DNA from: an uncultured Lachnospiraceae bacterium
Lineage (GTDB): Bacteria; Bacillota; Clostridia; Lachnospirales; Lachnospiraceae
Assembly (NCBI GenBank): GCA_902476645.1
Contig: CABSEG010000005.1
Span: 1 to 64,000 of the forward strand
Length of the DNA: 64,000 nt
Direction of reading: 5' to 3'
Position numbers and translations under genes: made by a program
Part shown: positions 7,503-17,300 of the stretch, in pieces
How the letters are laid out: every line of letters starts with the position of its first letter
How positions within the stretch are numbered: position 1 is the first letter of the stretch
The notes under the pieces: generated by a model
Databases searched by the model: none
What the model was told of the DNA's origin: nothing
The model's input: the letters and a program-made list of their open reading frames with translations, nothing else

Positions 7503-9026
7503 TCAGGCTTTATGACCTCCGATTTGGTTGTTTCGGTCCTTCAATGTGGCGCCTTCCTGAAAATTCAGGCCCTTGAGGATGGCGTTTTTTCCAAATTTCT
7601 TTTTGATCTCCAGCATGGTCTGCTGCATTTTTTTCTCTCTCGCCAGTTCTTTCTCTGCTTTTTCCTGCTGCTCCTGGGCGGTCTTGTAATCTGTGAAAAG
7701 CTCCATTTGTTGGAAACGGGGAGCCATGCTTTCTTCTGCTTCTGAAAGGACATGATTCGCTGTCATGGTGATGCGACGCACCAAAAGGGATGGATCTACA
7801 ATCCGGTCAAATAAGAGCAAAACTGCCTGAGTGATCTGATTGGAAGAAGAGGTGTAGCGATCCAGATTTGCCGTGCCGTGGGCATGCTTTGGTACATGTC
7901 TGCCGTAGCGGTCTGTGTGGATCTCTCCCCGGTAGCGCTTTCGAAGGAGAGGGTCTTTTAAGTTGTCGATATCGTAACCGACAGTCATAACGATTTGCTT
8001 GGTGACCAGTCCTTTGTCTACCAGATCTAAAGCTAAAAGATCGGCCATTTCCCGAACAACCAGTTTTGCCTTTTCAGAAGAATACGGACAGGGCAATATC
8101 TGTCCTGAGCCAATGCTGTTGCTGTCAGGACGGTAGGATTTAATATCGGCAATGGTGCAAGGTTCCCAGCCCCAGGCATGGTCGATCAGCAGTTCTGCAT
8201 TTATACCAAACAGATGATAAAGCAATTCTTCGTTATAATAATCTGTGGGAGCGCCAATGGAACAGCGGGCAATATCTCCCATGGTAAAAAGACCGTGCTC
8301 TTCCAACTTTTTGGCGTAGCCCTTCCCCACTCGCCAGAAATCTGTGAGCGGCCGGTGAGACCAGAGTGCGCGCCGGTAGGAAATCTCATCTAATTCTGCT
8401 ATGCGCACGCCGTTTTCTTCCGGAGGAATATGTTTAGCTTCCACATCCATGGCTACCTTGCACAGATAAAGATTGCTTCCAATCCCGGCAGTAGCTGTAA
8501 TCCCGGTATTTGCGAGTACATCCAGAATGATTTTGACGGCCAGCTGGCGGGCAGTCAACCGATATGTGTTCAGATAGCCGGTGGCGTCAATGAAAACTTC
8601 GTCAATGGAGTAGACATGCATGTCCTCCGGGGCGATGTATTTCAGATATATTTGGTAGATCTTTGCGCTGATCTCCATATAGCGGGCCATTCGCGGGGGA
8701 GCTATGATGAAATCCACGGCCAGAGAGGGATCTTTTTTTAACTCCTTCTCCTGGCAGGAAGAACCAATCAGGCGTTTTTCAGGAGTCTGCCTGCGCCGCA
8801 GATCATTAGCTTCCTTTACTTTTTGGATGACTTCAAAGAGGCGTGGCCTGCCGGGGATTCCATAGGCCTTCAGTGCGGGGGAGACTGCAAGACAGATGGT
8901 TTTCTCCGTGCGGCTTTCATCCGCCACCACAAGATTGGAAGTCATAGGATCTAATCCCCGTTCCCTGCACTCCACGGAGGCGTAGAATGATTTTAAATCA
9001 ATGGCAAGATAGGTTTTCTCAGACAT
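7503..9026 (-). CDS. Y-family DNA polymerase (UmuC/UvrX type)
   Basis: A 507-residue translesion polymerase. The N-terminus LAIDLKSFYASVECRERG has the first metal-binding Asp and the steric-gate Phe/Tyr region; VYSIDEVFIDATGYL supplies the second acidic pair (SIDE); a helix-hairpin-helix thumb follows, then the little-finger domain. The C-terminus is a charged helical tail rich in Lys/Glu, possibly contacting the beta clamp. It copies damaged templates at low fidelity and is paired with YolD. The ATG at 9026 is preferred since AGGAGA lies 9 bases before it; an ATG at 9050 would add eight residues but follows a hairpin. No convincing LexA box was found. Confidence 0.9.
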   Translation of the reverse strand: MSEKTYLAIDLKSFYASVECRERGLDPMTSNLVVADESRTEKTICLAVSPALKAYGIPGRPRLFEVIQKVKEANDLRRRQTPEKRLIGSSCQEKELKKDPSLAVDFIIAPPRMARYMEISAKIYQIYLKYIAPEDMHVYSIDEVFIDATGYLNTYRLTARQLAVKIILDVLANTGITATAGIGSNLYLCKVAMDVEAKHIPPEENGVRIAELDEISYRRALWSHRPLTDFWRVGKGYAKKLEEHGLFTMGDIARCSIGAPTDYYNEELLYHLFGINAELLIDHAWGWEPCTIADIKSYRPDSNSIGSGQILPCPYSSEKAKLVVREMADLLALDLVDKGLVTKQIVMTVGYDIDNLKDPLLRKRYRGEIHTDRYGRHVPKHAHGTANLDRYTSSSNQITQAVLLLFDRIVDPSLLVRRITMTANHVLSEAEESMAPRFQQMELFTDYKTAQEQQEKAEKELAREKKMQQTMLEIKKKFGKNAILKGLNFQEGATLKDRNNQIGGHKA

Positions 9027-9051
9027 TGCCCCGGTCTCCTTTTTAAGCATC

Positions 9052-9073
9052 GTTGGGGGCCTTTGCCCCCAAC
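9052..9073 (-). promoter_or_regulatory. GC-rich hairpin in the leader of the Y-family polymerase gene
   Basis: Perfect 9-base inverted repeat GTTGGGGGC / GCCCCCAAC with a 4-base loop, in the 5' untranslated region between the -10 element and the polymerase start. It could slow translation or act as an attenuator; no T run follows on the minus strand, so it is not a standard terminator. Confidence 0.5.
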
Positions 9074-9079
9074 ATCTTA

Positions 9080-9108
9080 TTATACAGCTTGTGCATGAGG
9101 ATGCAAAT
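9080..9108 (-). promoter_or_regulatory. Promoter of the Y-family polymerase/YolD operon
   Basis: On the minus strand TATAAT lies just upstream of the GC hairpin, 17 bases after TTTGCA (4 of 6 to the -35 consensus). The weak -35 overlaps GAAACATTTGCAT, which only loosely resembles a LexA half-site. Confidence 0.5.
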
Positions 9109-9253
9109 GTTTCCTTATTAAAAGTCAAAATTTTATATGTTTCTCCCTGTTTTTTCCAAAGACTTTCTTTTCTTTTTTTATAATAAAAATAGCAACTATA
9201 TGCAAAGACGGGAAAGATTACAGAGTTACCATCACGTAAAGGGGGATAGGTCT

Positions 9254-12200
9254 ATGAGAAAACAGGGAAAAAGAGCAGTGGCATGGATGTTGGCGGCAGC
9301 AATGGTATTAGGTGGCCTGCCATTGCAGGAACTGCGCGCGAAGGAGGCAGAGCCGAGGGCACAGAAGATATTTATCGACAGCGCCCGGGAGCTTGTGGAA
9401 TTTGCCAATACGGTGAACGGAGGAGACAGCTTTCAGGGCAGAGAAGCAGTATTGACCGGAGATTTGAACATGGAAGGCGTAGAGATGGAGGCCATTGGCA
9501 CGGAAGGAGTACCATTTCGGGGCACTTTTGAGGGGCAGGGCTATGAAATTCAAAATCTGAGTATCGATGGCGCTGATAATCAGGGACTCTTTGGTGTGGT
9601 AAGGGGAGGAATCGTACAGGACGTGACCCTGACTCAGGCACGGATTGTGGGTGAGCGTAACACAGGAGGGATTGCGGGCAGCAGCAGTGGAACCATAAAA
9701 AACTGTATTTTCCAGGGAGAAGTACAGGGGATGGAGAGCGTGGGTGGCATTGTGGGGGTTCAAACTGGTGGAACCATTACCCGATGCGCCAGCCAGGCGG
9801 AAGTATCCGGGACAGGAAATGATACCGGAGGCGTTTTGGGAAAAGGGAATGGAGGACAAACGGAGCTTTGCAGCAGTCAGGGAAATGTTACGGGTGGCAT
9901 GGGCACCTGCGGGGGTGTGGCAGGATATCTGAATGGCTCCTCGGTTGCCAATTGTTACAGCAGGGCTGACGTCAGCACTACGGGGGCGAATATCGGGGGG
10001 ATCATCGGAGGAATTGACGGAAACAGTCCGGCGAAATGCTGTTATTCCACCGGAGCGGTGACTAACAACGGAACCGGAAACGGCGGAGGCGCCATCGGTT
10101 GGAACCGGGCTGGGGACGTGTCCGGCTGTTACTATAATTCGGACGTATACAAGGGTACAGCCATCGGCAGCAATGAAAGCGGTGGGACAGCCTATGGCAA
10201 ATCTACAGAAGAATTAAAGCTGGAGGAGACCTTTGAAGGATTTGATTTTACTTCTGTCTGGACCTTTGCGGAAGGAGTCAATGACGGGTATCCGGTGTTT
10301 CTCCCGGAAAAGCCAGCAGACGAGAGAGTAAACGCCGATTATGAGTGGCTTACCTTTGATCAGATTAAGGGAGAAAATGAGAGCCAGGAAAAGATCGGGG
10401 AGAATTTACAGCTTCCTGTGAAAGGGTTATACGACAGCAACATTTACTGGAGCAGCAGCAACCCGGAGATTCTCTTAAACAGTGGCGTATTGGTATCCGG
10501 ACTTACCCAAAAGACCCAGGTGACGCTGACTGCCCGTGTCACGGCGGAAGGCCTGGAGAAGGAAAAGGAATTTACCGTTACGGTTCTTCCCACTCAGAAG
10601 GAGGAGCGTCCTCTCCATATTCTGCAGATTGGGGATTCCAATACGGAGTTTGCAAGAATTACCCAAAGTATGAACCAGATTTTGAAAAACGAGTATGGTA
10701 TGTACGGGGATGGTTTCTTGACTCTTTGTAAGGATTATATCAATATTGCTCCGGAGCATTTTTCCATAGAGTACGATGGACAGTGGTATCAATATGATTT
10801 GGTTTACGGGGCGGGTGAGTTTGCTGCCGCTCAGGATACTCCCTTTGGCTTGTATGCCCAGAGCAGAAGTGCGGGAGATACGATTACGGTTCAGTTTGCC
10901 GGGTCTGCGGTGGATCTTTATTACCTGAGCTGGGCCGGAGCCGGTACCTTCCGGGTGACCATCGACGGAGTGGATTATGGTCAGGTGGTGCAGACCTCCA
11001 ATGAATTTGTGACGAAAAAGGCGGTTTATGAGGGACTTTCCTATGGCCTGCACACCATGGTGATAGAGAATGTCTCAGGGATTATTAATTTTTACGGAGC
11101 GGATTACCGGGTAGATCAGGCCGAGTCCAGAAAGAATATCAGCACCTGGGGAAAGGCCGGAATCCAGGCGAAACAATATGCCGTGGATTTGAATGAAGCC
11201 GTGTTTGAGACAGCCCTTACTCAGCTGAATCCGGATGTGGTGGTGCTCCTTCTGGGTACCAATGATAACGGCTGGGCTGCCTGCCCGGCGGACACCCTGG
11301 AAGGCTACCTGGATACGATCATTAAGAGGGTGAAAGAAGCCCTTCCGCAGACAGAAATTTGGGTACTTTCCACTTTTGAGACGGTCAATTCAAAAGAAAT
11401 CCTGCACAGCTATTGGGACAGCGCATTTCCAAATGCAGCCAGGAAAAATGGCGTGCATTACTGGTCCATGGGAGAATGGTTTGGTCCCTATACCACGAAA
11501 CAGATGGCGGATGGGTGGCATTCCAATCTTCAGGCCAGCCAGAAAATCGCCGAGAAACTTTACCAAGTGATCCTGGGCGGGCAGGACGTGGTGGGACGAA
11601 ACGTAGTTTCCGTTCAGCAGCCGGACGGGGTGAACGCAAAGACCGGCACCTTTTTCGAGAATTTAAAGTTGCCGGAACGGGTGAAGGTGCAGCTGGACGA
11701 TCTGCAACAGTCCGACGTATGGGCGGATGTGCAATGGTCCCCGGAGGGTTATAGCGAAGGCGCAGGAAGTTATACATTGAAAGGAAGCCTGGTTTTGCCG
11801 GAGGAAGAGCGAATCTATAATCCCCAGAACCTGCAGGTATCCCTTTGTGTGACGTTAAGGGAGGATTACCGGGAAACCCAAGATCTCCGATTGTTTTATG
11901 ACTTTGAGGATGTAGAAGACGGAATGGTTCCGGATCTTGCGGGCGGAGGATATACTGGAAAATTGTGTGGGAATGTGGAGATTGGGGAGGCTATGACCGG
12001 CAGCGGCGCAGTACTCCCCGGAGATTCCGGGTCGTATCTTGAAATCCCCAAAGAGGCTCTGTTGGACTGTGAAGAGATGACCCTTTCCATGTGGGTAAAA
12101 CTGGATCAGGCCGCCGACTGGACGACCCTGTTTAGCGTTGGATCTGAGACTACGAATTATGTAGTTATGGCTGGCGCGGGAAGTCCCGGGGGAGTGCCCT

Positions 12201-13711
12201 GTGGAGTTACCACGGCTATTATGGCGGACGGAGGGGCCGAGTATCGTATCAAAGCTCCGGCCGAAAAGAAAGTGCCGGTTGGCAAATGGGTACAGATCGT
12301 GTATACCCAGGCTTACGGAAAGGCGCATATATACTTAGACGGAGAGTTGGTCGCACAGGAAGAGGATATGCCGGTGAGTTTTGAAGATGTGATAGCGGCA
12401 GGCGCAGATCAGATTCGGCTGGGAGCTGCTAATGCATGGCCAGATCCGGCGGTGAAAGGAACGGTGGAGGAAGTAAAGATTTACGGCCAGGCGTTGACCC
12501 AGGAGGAAATCCTAGACTCCATAAGAGAAAAAGAAGAGGGAGCGGACAAATCCAGTTTACAGTTGTTATATGACCTTTATAAAGACAGAAGTGAGAGCGA
12601 TTACACACCGGAGAGCTGGGAAGTGTTTGTTGAGGCTTTTAACAGAGCAGAGGAAGTACTTGCAGATGAAACAGTCAGCCAGCAGGAGGTGGATGAGGCG
12701 TCCCAGGCGCTTAAGGACGCGGCAGAAGCTTTGGTAAGCGTGGGAGAAAGCGGATTGACAGAAGAGGACCTGAAAGAGGCTGTAGAGGCAGCAGAGGCAG
12801 CAAAGGACGCGGCAGAGAAGGCAGAGGGTCTGGCGCAGGAGGCAAAGAAAGAGGCAGAGCGATTAGCCGGGGAGGCCGCAGAAGCGCAGAAAAAGGCGGA
12901 AGAGGCATGGCAGAAAGCTAAGGAGATGGCCGACGCGTCCGAGACAGAGAAGGAGGCAGCAATCGCCCAGGCAGAGGAAGCCGCCAGTCAGGCGCAAGAA
13001 GCCCGGAAGAGAGCAGAGGAAGCCCAGTATGCATTGGAGCGCGCGGAGGCGGCCAGAGACGCGGCGCGAAAGGCAGTGGAACGCTGTCAGGCCGAGGCAG
13101 AAGCCATTCGAAGTCTTCTGCAGGCAGCCAAAGACGAGATTGACAGAACCATAGCAGAGGCTGAAAAGTCCAAAGAAGAGGCAGAGAGGCTGAAAAAGGA
13201 GGCGGAAGAGTCCGCGAAACTGGCAGAGGAGGCTCTAAAGAAGTTACAGCAGAGCAGCCAGGAGCAAAAGCCGGAGAACATAGTTAGAAAAGGAGAGATC
13301 TATACCGTAGGAAAACTGAAATATCGGGTAACGGATACGAAGAAAAATACGGTTAGCGTGACAGGAGTCAAAAAGAAGGGGCAAAAAACGGTTACGATAC
13401 CTGCCACAGTGAAGATTCGTGGAGAAAGCTACAAAGTAACGGCAGTATCCAAGAAAGCCTTTCGTAAGAATAGCAGCGTAAGAAAGGTAATCCTTGGGAA
13501 ACATGTGACGGAAATCGGAAAGAACGCCTTTGAAAAGGCCAGAAATTTAAAGAGCGTAGTGCTCAGGACCAATAATCTGAAAAAGGTAGGAAAGGGAGCC
13601 TTTCAGGGCGTGGACAAAAGATGCGTGATCCGGGTGCCATCTGGAAAAGCTAAGGCGTATCGCAAGGTGTTCGGGAAAAGCGGTATGGGAAAAGTTATAA
13701 AGATCAAATAG
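9254..13711 (+). CDS. Giant secreted GLUG/SGNH-hydrolase/LamG protein with coiled coil and LRR tail
   Basis: A 1485-residue exported protein. Order: signal peptide (1-29); an array of GLUG-type repeats with GGIVG/GGIAG cores (about 36-358); an Ig-like domain (360-446); an SGNH/GDSL hydrolase with GDSN (460-463), GTND (668-671) and DGWH (D753, H756) blocks, and a beta-sandwich-like insertion between the first two; a LamG/concanavalin-like domain (876-1087); a FIVAR helical domain (1100-1164); an Ala/Glu-rich coiled coil (1168-1336); and a basic BspA-like LRR tail (1340-1485). It is probably a surface or secreted carbohydrate esterase. No LPXTG motif or S-layer domain is seen; the basic tail may hold it to the wall. 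The ATG at 9254 precedes the signal peptide and follows AAAGGGGGA. Confidence 0.88.
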   Translation: MRKQGKRAVAWMLAAAMVLGGLPLQELRAKEAEPRAQKIFIDSARELVEFANTVNGGDSFQGREAVLTGDLNMEGVEMEAIGTEGVPFRGTFEGQGYEIQNLSIDGADNQGLFGVVRGGIVQDVTLTQARIVGERNTGGIAGSSSGTIKNCIFQGEVQGMESVGGIVGVQTGGTITRCASQAEVSGTGNDTGGVLGKGNGGQTELCSSQGNVTGGMGTCGGVAGYLNGSSVANCYSRADVSTTGANIGGIIGGIDGNSPAKCCYSTGAVTNNGTGNGGGAIGWNRAGDVSGCYYNSDVYKGTAIGSNESGGTAYGKSTEELKLEETFEGFDFTSVWTFAEGVNDGYPVFLPEKPADERVNADYEWLTFDQIKGENESQEKIGENLQLPVKGLYDSNIYWSSSNPEILLNSGVLVSGLTQKTQVTLTARVTAEGLEKEKEFTVTVLPTQKEERPLHILQIGDSNTEFARITQSMNQILKNEYGMYGDGFLTLCKDYINIAPEHFSIEYDGQWYQYDLVYGAGEFAAAQDTPFGLYAQSRSAGDTITVQFAGSAVDLYYLSWAGAGTFRVTIDGVDYGQVVQTSNEFVTKKAVYEGLSYGLHTMVIENVSGIINFYGADYRVDQAESRKNISTWGKAGIQAKQYAVDLNEAVFETALTQLNPDVVVLLLGTNDNGWAACPADTLEGYLDTIIKRVKEALPQTEIWVLSTFETVNSKEILHSYWDSAFPNAARKNGVHYWSMGEWFGPYTTKQMADGWHSNLQASQKIAEKLYQVILGGQDVVGRNVVSVQQPDGVNAKTGTFFENLKLPERVKVQLDDLQQSDVWADVQWSPEGYSEGAGSYTLKGSLVLPEEERIYNPQNLQVSLCVTLREDYRETQDLRLFYDFEDVEDGMVPDLAGGGYTGKLCGNVEIGEAMTGSGAVLPGDSGSYLEIPKEALLDCEEMTLSMWVKLDQAADWTTLFSVGSETTNYVVMAGAGSPGGVPCGVTTAIMADGGAEYRIKAPAEKKVPVGKWVQIVYTQAYGKAHIYLDGELVAQEEDMPVSFEDVIAAGADQIRLGAANAWPDPAVKGTVEEVKIYGQALTQEEILDSIREKEEGADKSSLQLLYDLYKDRSESDYTPESWEVFVEAFNRAEEVLADETVSQQEVDEASQALKDAAEALVSVGESGLTEEDLKEAVEAAEAAKDAAEKAEGLAQEAKKEAERLAGEAAEAQKKAEEAWQKAKEMADASETEKEAAIAQAEEAASQAQEARKRAEEAQYALERAEAARDAARKAVERCQAEAEAIRSLLQAAKDEIDRTIAEAEKSKEEAERLKKEAEESAKLAEEALKKLQQSSQEQKPENIVRKGEIYTVGKLKYRVTDTKKNTVSVTGVKKKGQKTVTIPATVKIRGESYKVTAVSKKAFRKNSSVRKVILGKHVTEIGKNAFEKARNLKSVVLRTNNLKKVGKGAFQGVDKRCVIRVPSGKAKAYRKVFGKSGMGKVIKIK

Positions 13712-13720
13712 GAGACAAGG

Positions 13721-13754
13721 GGATGCAATTCGTATAAACGGGTTGCATCCTTTT
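13721..13754 (+). terminator. Rho-independent terminator after the SGNH protein gene
   Basis: GGATGCAA (13721-13728) pairs with TTGCATCC (13743-13750), followed by TTTT. It lies 9 bases after the stop codon. Confidence 0.75.
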
Positions 13755-13760
13755 ATCAGA

Positions 13761-13862
13761 GAGCGGAGACTAGCTGGGCATATGGACACGGATATCCAAG
13801 ATACTTTGATCAATGTGTATCAACAGGTCTTCTCGTCAGAAGAATTAGAAGAGGGATCGTAA
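13761..13862 (+). pseudogene. Possible tyrosine-recombinase C-terminal remnant
   Basis: An open stretch ending in TAA reads LAGHMDTDIQDTLINVYQQV, which resembles the last conserved block of tyrosine recombinases (GH ... T ... VY, with the catalytic Tyr). Only about 34 codons remain and no start or ribosome binding site is seen. The similarity is short, so this is a weak call. Confidence 0.3.
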
Positions 13863-13870
13863 AAACTTCA

Positions 13871-14046
13871 ATGGCAGTTCAGTTGTCCCAGAAGCTAAAG
13901 AAGACCGGTCAGGAATTTACCCAAGAAAGCTGGGAGGCCGTAGAGGAAGCTCTGGCAGTCAGGAAAAGGCAAAGGTACCGAAGAAAGGAATTGTGAACAA
14001 GGTGTTAAATAAGTCAGGAAGACCGGCTACAACTGCAATAAAGTAA
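13871..14046 (+). pseudogene. Decayed remnant of a FIVAR/LRR-tail module
   Basis: Two adjoining frames keep recognisable pieces of the C-terminal module of the flanking giants. 13871-13996 reads LSQKLKKTGQEFTQESWEAV, aligning with the FIVAR segment YDLYKDRSESDYTPESWEVF. 13993-14046 reads VNKVLNKSGRPATTAIK and stop, aligning with the extreme tail end KKLIKKSGIAKTVKVK and stop. The coiled coil and most of the LRR part are gone. This marks the scar of another copy between the two living genes. Confidence 0.55.
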
Positions 14047-14055
14047 AGTATTAAG

Positions 14056-14133
14056 AAAAACCGCTGTATGTCATGGGAAAAGAATATCAAGAAGCAGGCT
14101 TCTTGGATCTTACGGTGAAGTACAGCGGTTTTT
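14056..14133 (+). terminator. Nested long-range hairpin, terminator-like
   Basis: A perfect 13-base inverted repeat AAAAACCGCTGTA (14056-14068) / TACAGCGGTTTTT (14121-14133) encloses a second hairpin, ATCAAGAAG (14086-14094) / CTTCTTGGAT (14099-14108). The outer right arm ends in a T run. It follows the end of the decayed module and could be its original terminator or a small structured repeat. The rest of 13712-14319 holds no intact gene. Confidence 0.6.
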
Positions 14134-14265
14134 TGATCCCTTTGTAGAAAAACGCATCAAAGGACCGGGACAGATGATAAGGATAAGACAGCAAAGAATC
14201 ACAAGATGTCAAAAAACCTTAAATTTAAGTCAAATTATTCTAAAGATTCTGAGGCTGCAAGGCTC

Positions 14266-14271
14266 TATAAT
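14266..14271 (+). promoter_or_regulatory. Possible -10 element for the GH127 gene
   Basis: A perfect TATAAT about 50 bases before the ATG at 14320. No good -35 element is found at 16-18 bases, so the promoter is tentative. Confidence 0.35.
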
Positions 14272-14319
14272 AAAAATGGATTCTTTATGAGGAAATGTTT
14301 GCAGAAAGGAGAAACACAT

Positions 14320-17300
14320 ATGAAAAAACGGATCATGTCGATCCTGCTGTCCCTGACTATGATAGCGGGATCCTGCCTTCCGTCCATGGGGACGGTCTTT
14401 GCGGCGGGGGAAGAACCCCAGGTGCAGACCGTAGCAGCGGAGAATGGCGAAAGAAGGGGGAATCTAAATTATTTTTCCAATCAGGGAAAATTAAATGAGG
14501 ATGCCTTCGTACAGCTTCCCATGGGAGCGGTGGAAGCAAAGGATTGGTTAAAGCAGCAGCTTTACCTGCAAAAGAATGGCCTGACAGGAGCTATTCATGA
14601 TGAGTATCCCCTGTACGGGCCAGATAATGGCTGGAGAGGCGGAAGCGGAGACGTATGGGAAAAGGGTCCCTATTATCTGAGAGGTCTGGTCTCCCTGGCT
14701 TGGGTACTCGATGATGAAGAGCTGAAGGATAAAGCTATGGAGTGGATTAACTTCATCTTAGACAACCAGAGAGACAATGGCTTTATGGGGCCTCTTAGTG
14801 ATGGAGACGGAAGCTCAAACAGCTGGGACTGGTGGCCCCGCATGGTGATTTTACAGGTTATCCGGGATTACTATGAAGCAACGGAGTTGGAAGGAGAACC
14901 GGATGCCAGGGTAATGCCCTTCTTTGAGAAGTATTTCAGATACCAAGCGGAACGTCTGCACCAGAAACCGCTGACTGACTGGGCAGCCTCCAGAGGGGGA
15001 GATAACATTGAAGTACTCTTATGGTATTATAACCGTGTCTATAGCGCGCTGAATCCCACAGAAACCGATTGGATTATTGATTTAGCCCTTTTGTTGGCAG
15101 GACAGACAAAATCTCAAAACAGCGGATTGGACTGGAACACGGTATTTAACGACACCACAGTACGGGAACATGTGGTAAATACCACGCAGGCCATGAAGAC
15201 TCCGGCTGTGTTGAGCCAGCTTCCGGACCATGCGCAGGATGCAGACTCCTTAAAACAGGGGATTTTTAACATGGGCATTGACCACGGCAGAGTGGACAAT
15301 CTGGCCAATGCGGACGAGGCGGCCAGAGAGAACTATCCTTACCGGGGAGCAGAGCTTTGTTCCGTAGTAGAGAGTCTGCTGTCCAATGAGATGTCCATTC
15401 GCATTACGGGAGAAAGCTGGTTGGGCGATCAAATGGAACAGACCGCTTACAACAATCTGCCGGCCGGATATGCCCCGGATTATACAGGACACAATTATTT
15501 CCAGGCACAGAACCAGGTACTGGCCACCCATGGATATCATGAGTTTGAAAATGACCATGGGGACTCTTGCTCTTACGGGGCACTGACAGGCTTTGAGTGC
15601 TGTTTTCCCAACATGCATATGGGATGGCCAAAGTTTGTGCAGAGCATGTGGATGGCTACCAAGGATAACGGCCTTGCGGTTGTGGCCTATGGTCCGAATA
15701 CCGTGACGGCCAAGGTGGCGGACGGAAAGACAGCAGTCTTTGATGAAGTGACAGACTATCCGTTTGAGGATACGATTGCCTTACATTATTCCGGCGACAC
15801 GGCACAATTTCCTCTGAAGCTGCGCCTGCCCGCATGGTGTGAAGAGCCTGTAGTAACCGTAAACGGAGACCGGGCAGATCTTAGCGTACAGGAAAAGGGG
15901 TTTGCGGTGGTAAATCGCCAGTGGGAAGCAGGAGATCAGGTTGTGGTAACGTTCCCCATGGAAGTGCGCGCCTCCACCTGGTATAATAACGCTCAGGCAG
16001 TGGAGTACGGTCCCCTGATCTTTGCCCTGAAGGTGGAAGAAGATTGGAGAATCGCCACAGATGACGAGGCCAGAGAAATTAAGTATGAGCCGGTGGGAGA
16101 ATTTGACCGCAAGGAGGTTTACCCGGCCAGCGACTGGAACTATGCGCTGGTATTGGACGAAGAGGATTTACAGTCTTCCTTTGAGATTATAAAACAAGAG
16201 GATGTGGCCTTACAGCCCTTTACCCTTTCCAATGCGCCCATTACCATGAAGGTGAAAGCACAGCAGGTGCCTCAGTGGAAGCTGAAGGGAAATGTGGTTC
16301 CGGAACCGCCCTATTCCCCGATAGCAGAGGATGAAAGTCTTCAGACAGAGGTAGAGCTGGTGCCCTATGGCTGTACCCGTATCCGTATTACCCAGATGCC
16401 AACGGTGGGAACTCCATCGGAGGATGGCATTACAGAGCGGACTATGGAAGATGCGAAGGTTTATGAAGAGGACGGCGTTAAGGTAACGGAATTTGACAAC
16501 GTGGTGGTGCCTTACGCAGAGGATTATATCCTCAAAGTATCCTACACGGGAAGCGGCCCTATGGCTCTGAACATCAATGAGAAATACCAGGAAACCGTAG
16601 AATTTGGCGGAAGCGGGACGTACACGCTGGAAAATCTAAACGACATCGTTCCGGGAACCAACCAGTACTTTGATTTTGGATACGGAAAATATAACAATCT
16701 TCGTTTCTATGGCGATGCGGTAGAGATCACCAAGATTGAGATTTTGCCGGTGGAACTGTTTACCGAGCCGGTGATCAAAAGCGCGGTGCTCAGCGAGGAT
16801 GGGACCAGCGTGACCCTGAATACCAATATAGACCGGGGAGCTGGCTTCTACACCGTGCGCTATGGAAACGAGAGCAGAAATTATACGATGACGGCGGAAA
16901 ACTTCTTTGAAAAAGGAGCCACCATCACAGGCTTGACTCCGGGAGAGGAGTATTACTTCCAGATTTCCATGCTGGTAAATGGTGTAGAAAAAACCTCCAA
17001 TGAAATAAAGGCTGAGAAGCCAGGAGAGGGGGAAAAGATTCCTTCCTTCAAGGATGATTTTTCCAATGCAGAGGCCAGTAAGGAAAAGTGGACCGTTTAT
17101 GATCCCAACGATGCCGTTCAGTTTACAGACGGAAGCCTCCAGGTGGGCACAAGCCCTAACGTGAAGATTATGGCAGGCAGCGGAGATCAGATCTGGACGG
17201 ACTACGCCGTGGAGACAACCCTGAAGGGACCGGAAAATCCCCAGAGAGATTTTGGCGTGATGTTCCGCTGCACCAATGTAACCGGCGAGGGAGCAGACAG

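Noticed and set aside
9090..9110. LexA (SOS) box upstream of the Y-family polymerase
   Set aside because: GAAACATTTGCAT keeps only about half of the GAAC-N4-GTTC positions; the right half-site is lost.
9308..9859. Long reverse-strand frames within the giants and other genes
   Set aside because: They are shadows of the strongly supported forward genes: no ribosome binding sites, odd composition and no recognisable domains.
14320..14410. Lipoprotein signal in the GH127 protein (Cys at residue 19)
   Set aside because: The residue at -3 is Ala rather than Leu/Val/Ile and a normal signal peptidase I site follows at residues 26-29.
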